Positions 56,371 through 64,000 of a stretch of 64,000 bases of DNA are shown here, one piece after another; the first letter of the stretch is position 1, and each line of letters begins with the position of its first letter. The notes under the pieces were generated by a model. The model was given only the letters and a program-made list of their open reading frames with translations, was not told the DNA's origin and made no database searches. Source of the DNA: Ophioderma brevispina (lineage: Eukaryota > Echinodermata > Ophiuroidea > Amphilepidida > Ophiodermatidae); assembly GCA_023653785.1 (NCBI GenBank), contig JAMKCH010041259.1, positions 62,001-126,000 on the forward strand, read 5' to 3'. The position numbers were made by a program, and so were the translations under genes.

Positions 56371-56450
56371 AGCAATAATATGCATTTTTTTTAAGAGCGC
56401 CCTCAATTTTCATCAAAAATTTGAGATATTTTGTGGTGTAGCAGTTGCAA
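56367..56450. mobile_element. TTAA element family A, left-end fragment (copy 3)
   Basis: TTAAAGCAATAATATGCATT and AGAGCGCCCTCAATTTTCA parallel the first ~80 bp of 17,389 (TTAAAGCAATAATAGCACAT, AGAGCCCCTCCC). Homology fades after about 56,450 and no right end is found. Confidence 0.55.
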
Positions 56451-56854
56451 TAGGGCATGGCCAAGTAAACTATACTGGACGGGTCACGTATCGAACTTCT
56501 TGTGTATGTCGCACAAGTAGTAATTTTATATTGTTATACATATCGGATCCCGAATAATCAATGGTCCTGAAATGCATTCCAATATTAAATAAAGCCAGGA
56601 ATAGAACCATCAAGTGTCAATTATGCTCATCCATTAGTTATTTCCTTTCCCTTCTCCACCAGCGAATTGACTCACCCGATGGTGACCCAAAAGGTAGACC
56701 CAAAACAGCTGATTGTGTACCCAGTACAGTTTGTTGGCGGAAAACTGTACAGATCATGTGCACATATCTTGCTTCATGTACGATTTGCAGGAAAGTTTTA
56801 TTTTAGAGAGGATTTTCCATACGCACCCATAAAAATTCCAGTAAGGGGTAAAGT
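56451..56854. other. No gene recognised
   Basis: GTAAACTATAC at 56,466 is the only further hint of family A. Otherwise nothing identified. Confidence 0.3.
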
Positions 56855-57190
56855 GGGACGGACCTGTACACACAGGAATGGAGTGCCCATCTCTTTCGAA
56901 GCAATTGGGCCAGATTCCACCATTAACTGTTGCTGAAGGGGTAACACTACATCTCCTATACAAACTAGTCTGTTGCCTTCCCAACATTGAATAATGCCGG
57001 TATCCATTTATACACCTGGGTAGAGAGAAGCAATTGAGGTAAAGCGCCTTACTCAAGGGCGCAATACATTTGGCCACAGCGGGGCTTGAACTCGCAACCT
57101 TTGGCGTGTGGGTTGGGCTGCTGGATCACACATGCCCTCTTTGAGAGAGAGAGATGGGCACTCCGTTCCTGTATACACAGGTCTGTCCCC
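56855..57190 (-). mobile_element. tRNA-derived SINE, copy 2
   Basis: On the minus strand the tRNA-like head (GTGATCCAGCAGCCCAACCC; B-box-like GCGAGTTCAAGCCCCGC, about 57,095-57,079) is followed by the central domain CCTTGAGTAAGGCGCTTTAC, ACCCAGGTGTATAAATGGAT and GGGAAGGCAACAGACT, and a tail with AGAGATGGGCACTCC. It shares order and words with 9,462-9,760. Its outer edges form a ~45-bp inverted repeat (56,856-56,900 and 57,135-57,188) because GGAGTGCCCATCTCT occurs both before the head and, inverted, in the tail. Confidence 0.7.
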
Positions 57191-57253
57191 CCCCCCCTTT
57201 TTTTTTAAATTTCAGTATCTGATAAAATGTATCAGTTTGTCTTTAATACATGG

Positions 57254-57360
57254 ATTCCAAGCCAACCACTTGCAGGTTATGTTAGCACATCCATGCCAGT
57301 ACCAAAATACATGGAATTTTATTTTTTCAATGTTCCAGATTAGCAAATCGCTGCTTCCTT
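57254..57360. repeat. Short dispersed repeat, partner of 48,262-48,440
   Basis: CAAGCCAACCACTTGCAGGT, TTAGCACATCCATGCCAGTA, and TTCCAGATTAGCAAA correspond to the same words at 48,262. The class is unknown. Confidence 0.55.
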
Positions 57361-57370
57361 TAAGATTTTA

Positions 57371-60040
57371 AAAGTGACTATGAAAAAAATACAGCGTTTT
57401 CCAGAACAAAGGCACAAAATCAACAAAGTTAGTTCTCAACATCCTAAAAGTAAATCAGGCAAGAAATTCATTAATAAGTCATTTGTAACTTTCAATAGTC
57501 TTTATCAACAATATATATCTGTACTTAGTTACATTATACACAGATAATACATTTGCACAAATCAGATACGAATATTAACATGATTGCGTACCAATACAAA
57601 TTTGAAATTTAATATACACATGCATTTTATCAAAGTATAATAAAAGTTATTGTCTAAGAGAATAAATAAACACCTGCAATTTATCAGATACATTGAATTT
57701 TAAAGCCGTAATGTTTTTGTAATGTGGAAATTACATAAATGAAGCCTCTGAGTGTGATACTAATACAATAATGTGGTAAAATTTTCAGGATTTCACTTGC
57801 AACATGCGGCTATGATACATAAAAAGCAAGCAATCATTTTTTTTATTGGACACTCATATTAAGGGCTACAAAGTCCATCTGCACCATAGAACTAAATTAA
57901 TAAAAGGCAAGAGAACCGACGGCCATCTTGATTGGACGAGCTCACTGGTGGATGGGTAAACATGGTAAATATTACCGCCCAAGCCTATTACTATGTAAAC
58001 CTACAGCATGGAAAAATGCAAATTTCTTGTTGATTCCACCAGGCGACCCTCTGTTATAAAATGATCCTTACACATCCAAGAACATCGTCAGGCATGCGGT
58101 TTGTTCAGTAAGTTTACCGTTGCAAAGATCAGGCACAATGTTTTTGGACATAGCATCCAAAATAGCACAGGCCTGTGTATGCTCAAAGTTGCTATGACTA
58201 GTGTGACAACATATGTAGTAGTAATGGCACATATTCTAATATTTTATTTGGAACTTTGACTACAGTAGTAGTGGTGGACGATATGACCACTTTTTTCAAA
58301 ACAAGTAAGATTCTATGGGCCATTAGGGCTGCTCAAAACAACCTACAGCATTTTTTGATGTCATGAATTTTTGATAGGTTCCTTGGATTTTAATTTTGCA
58401 TGTAAAGTTTGATGGGATGTTGCATTTTAACATTACTTTGAAAAGGCAATGTTCTATTTGTCAGAAACAACCAGATATGCTTTGGTACGTCAATCATGGC
58501 AAAGAAAAATGTAATATGTATGCTGAATTCCTAAAGGATTCAGTTTTAACGATATTGTATTGTTGGCCGTAAGGCCATGAATAGAATATCCATTAAGCCG
58601 ATAGACTTAAAAAAGGACATAAGGTATTGGCTCCCGGTCATTGATGTTCAGTTAAACTCTTTCTATGAACATTTAATCAACGCATTTGTATTGAGCTTTT
58701 TTCACAACAGTGATACAATGGTGTTTCCTCGGTGATCTTTTGTAAGTCCTACTGGCTGAAAGGCCTATTCTATTTACTGCTTATTTGCACCCAAATTACC
58801 ATTTTTGTCAAATTGAAGGCCTTTACAATTTCAACACAATATTATATTTTTCCTTTGGCAATATTTAGAGAATATACAAAAGCATCTGTGTGTGTTCTGA
58901 CACAATAATTGAGAATTGAAGTTATGTCTAAAATTGCCAAGGACCCTATCAAAAATTAATTCCATCAAATTGCTTGCTAGATATGTTTTGGCAGCCCATA
59001 TGGCCATAGAATCTCTTATTAAATAGAGATTTGAAAAAAGTGTTTATTTGCCCACTCCCACGATAGGCAAAACAGAATCTGTCCAACTTCACTCTTTTTT
59101 ATTATTGGTAATCAGCAAAATAATTGTGTTCGCACGGCCCATTCTAAATAAGTTACGGGAACACCCGGAGCCTTGATCCGCACCATTTACAATAAGAGCC
59201 TTTGGTAATGATTGTGACAAGTTCCTGATGGCAGTGTAAGAATTAATTAGGCAACAGCGCAGTGAACGCCTCTGCCGAGTCTGGTGCTTTTATAAATGTG
59301 CATTTCATATTAACGTCCCAACGCACATAGTAACATATGGCATTAAGAGCATAATTAAACTTCATTTTCCACATATAATTATATCACAGATTAGAATTAA
59401 ATCTAATTTTATATCATATTTAATTACATCACAATGGCCTCAGTCACCCATGTGATGGTAAAACTTCCACCACATGATTGGAGTTAGACAAAAAATGACA
59501 TAACACCTTGCATATGTTTCATCTCGTGCTCCGAAGCTCCATTCTCAGAAGCATCTAACTTCCTTACCAATTAGCCAAGATTTAGGAATAAAAGATAGGA
59601 TTTGTGTTTTTCCATCTAATATCGTGTCATAATGGGATGGGCCGTCCATACTACGATAAAAATTATTGGACTGCCATCCAATATGAACTGATAATAGATA
59701 GGCAAAACAACAATCCTATCTTTTATTCTCATTCTTATTCTCGAAAAGCTCAATGACACAACCGCAATCTTTAACCATTAGACATCAGGACAATCTTCTA
59801 TATCGCAAAAATTTTTTTGGCAGTTTGCCAATAAATGCGCTAATGGTAAAACTTGACCAAGTCTTGGGTCCCACATTTTCCGCTCAAACTGTCTAATGAT
59901 TAGTTTCCTAATAAATACAGTTCCAACCCTGTTTTTTTTAGACAATTTGACTTGGTTTTCCGTATTTACCTGTTTACTACAATTCATCAGAAAAAATTTT
60001 GTTTTGATCCGTTCGCCCTAGGGATATCCGGAAACTTTGA
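57371..60040. other. No gene recognised; one perfect 17-bp inverted repeat
   Basis: 2.7 kb of AT-rich sequence without coding homology. GAATAAAAGATAGGATT at 59,586-59,602 has an exact reverse complement at 59,712-59,728. 59,380-59,435 contains AATTATATCACAGATT / TTATATCA-TATTTAATTACATCAC repeats. The minus-strand frame at 59,778-59,987 resembles nothing. Confidence 0.4.
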
Positions 60041-61232
60041 ATTCCAAAAAACCTACTTCAGCTCCTGGTCCTGATGGACTTATGTAATGGCATGCTACGA
60101 AAGCTACCTGCTACGCATCATATTTTGGCACTCTTTTTACTAAGTTTGATTTCACAGGGACCCCGAAACTTGGTCTCACAAGACCGTTACACTTATTCAT
60201 AAGCCGGACACGGACAAACCTGAAAACTTTAGAATGCTTTCACTGACAGCTGCGTCGGAAAGTTTTTTTCATCAAATCCTTTCCGATCGTTGATATCCGA
60301 ATTCTGATCAGCAATAACTTACTAGACTCTCACACTCAAAAGGCATTCTTAAAGGGTATCAATGGATGCATCGAGCACACCCTATTTATGGGGGAATTAA
60401 TAACCATGCTAAGCATAATAAGAAACCCTTCATATCACATACTTTGATTTGGCAGTCATTCGGTTCTATTGAACAGACTTGATTCATTATACACTTCAGA
60501 GAACAAAATCCCCGATTCCGTTTGTAATTATATTAAAAATTTGTATTCTCACTTGAAGTAATATCATGGGCCGACTTGAGAATTACCCGTTTCAGTTTAA
60601 GCGTGGGGTTTTCCAAGGAGACCCCTTATCACCCAGTATCTTTTTGCTTGTGTTTAACCCCATCATTCGGTTTTGAAAAATCATGAGAGTCTGCACGGTT
60701 TACACATTGGAAGGGGAAGCGATATATTACCCTACCTTTCGCAGACGATTTTTGTCTATACTCCTGACAAACGCAAGCATCAAAAGATAAGACTGAATAC
60801 ACAAATCAAAATCCATGAACCTTACTTTAACCTTCAAAATCAAATCTATGTCGCTCAGTAGTGGTAAACCGAGTATTTGCCAATTTAGGATAGGCGGATA
60901 ATGTTTTGAAACACTTACAGAAGCTCCGTAAAAATTTCTCGCAAACATATTAACACATGGTCATAAAACTAAGATTTTTCGAAATTATCAAAACAATGTT
61001 ATAGATCATATAATAAATATCAATAAGAAGCCAAGTTAGGAGATGAGTTTAAACTCCGGTTTAATAGTCCATTCCGCTTTACGGTATTGGTTTTCTGTGC
61101 ATCAACTCTCTGACACGCAATTGACATCCCTTGACCAAATTCACACCAACGCTATCAAATCTTGCTGGGTGTTTCAAAAAATCGGGGCTTCAACAGCCTT
61201 TTATACAGCCCTATGGGGATGTCATTCCTAAA

Positions 61233-61606
61233 GCGGCCTGGGGGGGGGGGCGAGCCGCGCGGCCGGCCCGCGCCCCGGCCCGCGCTGCCGGCCTGGCTGC
61301 GCGAGGGTGGAGCGGGGCGCGGGGATGGGGGGTGGGGGGCGGGCGGCGGGCGGGGGCGGGGGGCCCAGGGGGGGGGTGGGATGGGGGTCCCCGAGGTCCG
61401 GTGTGCTCGGGGGGTCGGTCTCTTCCCCCGGGGGGGCGTTTCTGCATTGCTCCCTCCGCTTTTATCCTTTTGCTAAGTGTTTTTTGCTTTCAGTTCCTGA
61501 TCTCTTTCCAGCCTTCCCCGCTTCCACCCCATCCCCCTGCCCCTCCCTATCGCTCCCCTTCTCCCCCTTTTTTCTCCGCCGTGTGAGGCTGCCTCCCTCT
61601 CTTACA
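61233..61606. other. Extremely GC-rich block inside the R2-like element
   Basis: It lies exactly between CCTAAAGC and ATATTTAGAAGGCTCATACA; in the second copy of the element these flanks are nearly adjacent (63,885-63,910). The first ~200 bases consist of G/C with many G runs, and the rest is C/T-rich. The overlapping 78-151 codon frames on both strands come from the composition. It is either a real insertion of unusual DNA or a sequencing or assembly artefact. Confidence 0.7.
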
Positions 61607-62040
61607 TATATTTAGAAGGCTCATACATTTGTCATATGAGATGTCTGGTCAGGTGACGACAGGGTTCTCCATGCTCTTCAATGCAAAGTCCACTCGCGAG
61701 TCTGCTTGGAAGAAAAAACTGAAATCTTTTGGTAGTCAACGCTGGAACACCCTTTACCAGATTGCCTGTGCAAAAGTGTCTGACGAGAAGACTAAGTGGA
61801 AAGTCGTTAAGGATAGTATTAAGAAAGAACCAAAAGGATAAAACAAAATCAGTGGCTTGATAACATTCAACCTTTAGTGGTCAGGGCAACATGCTTAAAC
61901 TGATTAAAGCCGAAAACATCGACCTACCTGGAAGTCAATTTTTAACAATTTGCCCAGGGGGGTCTTGAGCTTTGAAGTGAGAGCATGTATTGATTTTTTT
62001 GCCATCATTTACAAACCTCCGTACACAACCAAGCCACAAC

Positions 62041-62205
62041 ATCTTTTCTTCTCCCCCAGCCCCCCGACCCCCCCTCACACTTGCCCAATTCCCCACCACA
62101 GCCATTCCGCACGGCCAGCAGGGCAAATTCCATTTGGGGGGGGGGTTGGCGAGGAAGGGGGGTAAGTCAGGGAAGGGGCAAACACCGGGCATAATCTTGC
62201 TGGAA
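62041..62205. other. C/G-run insertion interrupting the R2-like frame
   Basis: C runs (62,055-62,090) and a G11 run (about 62,136-62,146) separate recognisable pieces of the element. It does not fit the protein on either side. Insertion or artefact. Confidence 0.4.
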
Positions 62206-62960
62206 GTGTAAGGCAGCACGCACCTAGAGTGCAAGGGTCGCCGAATATTCACCGCCTGGCCCCAACCAGAAGGCAAACAACCTAGGTTAACAAATCCCAG
62301 AATCGGACCGCATCAAGAAAGAAGAGAGTGTTGAGGACGCACTGGCAAGCTGGGGGGTAAGAGAGTTAATGCGAATGCAAACTCTGCCAAAATACACAAC
62401 CCCCTCCATGTTCTTACAACTGTAGCATGCCTCCTTGCAACAAGGTATAACACATGGAGCACAATAGTATTCTTTTGCATATCGTTAATGGTTTTGTCGA
62501 AATCCATTAAGGGTAATTTCACCATTTTTTTTGCTGATCTCCCGGTACACGGTACAGGAGGAACCCTTCCACCAATATCTTCCACCACGGCTCAGAAACC
62601 TGATCTAATAATAATCGATAATGCAAAAAATCCATCCCATATTTAGATGTTGACTGTTCCTTTCGAAAATAGCCATGCAAGCCAATGAGCGCAAATTGCT
62701 CAAGTATCAAAAACCTTAATCGGACTAATTCAAAACGGTTTTAAATCACTTTAAATTTGTATTACGTTGGTTCTAGGGGGCTTGGTCACAACTGAGAATG
62801 TGGAAAGGATGCGCGACGCCTTTAAATTTCATTGGTTGTCCAATTTTCCCAGTTGCTGGTTTCTAGAAATTAGCAAAATAACGCTCTCGTCAGCAGCTAT
62901 ACCATTTGGATACGCGAATGACCGCAGTGGGACCTGCTCCTTTTTTTAAATTTAGCTCTT

Positions 62961-63640
62961 CCCCACTTCCACAGAACTATGTACTAGCCCTCTAGCCTGG
63001 CTTTCCTATACTAATTTTTATCAATAACTATTTAGAGGTTGTTGTATTTTAGTGTTACATGCTGCTGTGCGTTTGGCCTTGTCTGTTGCTTCCCCCCGCC
63101 TGCTGCTGGCCTGCCTAGTTCAGCCTACAGCGTGGCCCTGGAGGTGTTTTGTACATTCTATGTTAATTTTGTTGTATTTTTAATGATTTAATAAAATGAT
63201 TAACACACTATTTTAGGTTGTTTTTATCACCGAAAATATTTTTCTTTCAATAATCTTAGTTAAAAAGGCAAAAATACTCCCCCAATTGTCAAAAATGAAC
63301 CAACTCATACTAGCTGCGTTCGTGTGTAACTTTATACACGCGCGCGTAACACTTGCGCGATGACGCACATCTAATATCGTTTCATCTTAGATAGGCAATA
63401 ACCAGTGATATTGCGTGTTTGCTTTCTAAACCCCACCCACTGAATAAGAATAGTCTTTCACGGTATGGACCTTTTTTTTCTTGTTCCGAGACACTTGAAA
63501 AACCTTTGACCAGTTTCGGCTGTCCCAATGTCAACACATTTCATTAACATTTGTCATTGAAAATCATCTTCAAACAGTCTTTGTTGAAAATTAAAGAAAT
63601 AGGCGTGTACAGTCGATCGTTGTCATGTCAATATATAGCT
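62961..63640 (+). other. 3' UTR-like end of the R2-like element and intervening sequence
   Basis: AATAAA at 63,190-63,195 lies in an AT-rich end after a C/T-rich stretch. Beyond it no coding homology is seen until the second copy. A CG/ACGCGCG-rich patch sits at 63,335-63,365. Confidence 0.4.
63190..63195 (+). terminator. AATAAA polyadenylation signal of the R2-like element (putative)
   Basis: Canonical hexamer about 240 bases after the inferred end of the ORF. No poly(A) tract follows directly. Confidence 0.35.
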
Positions 63641-64000
63641 TATGATGTCATATGGCCAAAACAAACAGTACATGTTAGAGAGGAGTTTAAAACTCCGGGT
63701 TTATATTCAATATTCCATTCCGCTTACAGGTATTTGTTTTCTGTGCATGAACTCTTGACACCGCAATTGGACAACCCTTGACCAAACTTCCACACCAACC
63801 ACCCCCGCTATAAAATCTTGGGGGGCGGTTCAAAAAAATGGGCCTCACCAGCCATTTTATATAGCCCTATGGGGATGTCATTCCCTAAAGCTCTTGACAT
63901 TATTTAGAGGCTCATACATTGTCATATGCCAGATGTCTGGTCAAGGGGTGACGGACAGGGTCTCCATGCTCTTCAATGCAAAGTCACTCGCGAGTCTGCT
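63641..64000 (+). pseudogene. R2-like retrotransposon, second partial copy, cut by the window end
   Basis: It aligns with 61,000-61,710: GTTTTCTGTGCAT.AACTCT, TATAGCCCTATGGGGATGTC, CATGCTCTTCAATGCAAAGT. The GC-rich block of the first copy is absent. The text is rich in one-base indels. Upstream, ATATAG..ATATGATGTC replaces the first copy's sequence, so the 5' edge is only approximate. Confidence 0.7.

Larger units (their letters stand above)
60041..62960 (+). pseudogene. R2-like non-LTR retrotransposon: reverse transcriptase plus restriction-like endonuclease, broken
   Basis: Across frameshifts: SAPGPDGL (about 60,054-60,080), PENFRMLSLTAAS (about 60,220-60,256), NNLLDSHTQKAFLKGINGCI (about 60,315-60,376), YFDLA (60,442), GVFQGDPLSPSIFLLVFNPI (60,605-60,665), the active-site box LPFADDFCLY (60,732-60,762), the thumb and a C-terminal region (TNAIKSCW; ESAWKKKLKSFGSQRWNTLY, about 61,698-61,756; LPRGVLSFEVRACIDF about 61,949-61,998), then a PD..IIIDNAK segment (62,592-62,628) and LTVPFE (62,649-62,666), as in the PD-(D/E)XK endonuclease of R2/NeSL-type elements, ending LVTTENVERMRDAF (about 62,785-62,830) and a stop near 62,949. 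No N-terminal zinc fingers were found, so it is 5' truncated. It contains a GC-rich block (61,233-61,606) and a C-rich insertion (about 62,041-62,205). Confidence 0.75.

Noticed and set aside
56561..57077. Overlapping frames on both strands near 56.6-57.1 kb as genes
   Set aside because: They overlap the minus-strand SINE and its flanks, and no domain is recognisable.
61131..61615. 78-151 codon frames on both strands as a proline/glycine-rich protein
   Set aside because: They are produced by the GC-rich block, which lacks stop codons in all frames and is absent from the other element copy.

Overview
This window is eukaryotic, AT-rich and almost entirely made of transposable elements in various states of decay. 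There are no bacterial-style operons, no long open reading frames, and no host gene that I can name. Four kinds of non-LTR retrotransposon (CR1/L2-like, Tx1-like, RTE/CR1-type C-terminal fragments, and an R2-like element with a restriction-like endonuclease) sit among tRNA-derived SINEs, hAT-type short elements with 8-bp target duplications, and many non-autonomous elements with TTAA target sites. That mixture fits a marine invertebrate, and an echinoderm or hemichordate would be my first guess, but the sequence alone does not fix the phylum.

Layout. 0.1-0.65 kb: a TTAA element (family A). 2.98-9.35 kb: a nested insertion. A dispersed repeat (X) is split by a CR1/L2-like LINE, the LINE is split by an opposite-strand Tx1-like LINE with poly(A) and a target duplication, and that LINE contains a repeat (family E) whose AGGTCA motifs have expanded into a minisatellite. 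9.4-13.1 kb: a SINE, a diverged inverted pair that still reads as related peptide, a possible terminal host exon with poly(A) signals, and a second SINE-like fragment. 14-22.2 kb: a dense field of TTAA elements, two hAT-type elements, another X copy and two E copies.

24.04-33.11 kb and 33.12-42.52 kb are two head-to-tail copies of one ~9-kb unit. They differ mainly by scattered one- and two-base indels, which looks more like raw long-read error or two haplotypes placed in tandem than ordinary divergence. The unit holds a ~930-bp near-palindrome (one arm is lost in the second copy), an E element, and the left end of a TTAA family C element. Inside that end begins a larger element with long inverted repeats, each built of about four ~160-bp subrepeats. 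Only the second copy reaches the matching right end, at 42,966. The interior carries an array of CACTC/GAGTG mini-hairpins, a broken gene resembling a repetitive invertebrate protein family, a LINE fragment and a small TTAA element.

43-49 kb is poor in recognisable sequence. 49.04-54.30 kb is a nearly complete Tx1-like LINE with a perfect 14-bp target duplication. 55-57.4 kb holds a hairpin with a hAT insertion, two TTAA elements abutting at one shared TTAA, and a SINE. 57.4-60 kb shows almost nothing. 60.04-63.2 kb is a frameshifted R2-like LINE interrupted by an abnormally GC-rich block, and a second partial copy of its 3' half begins at 63.6 kb and runs off the window.

The many frameshifts inside elements that keep perfect target duplications, and the ~20-nt A/T runs at copy breakpoints, suggest indel-rich sequence or assembly. 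Reading-frame damage here should therefore not be taken as age.
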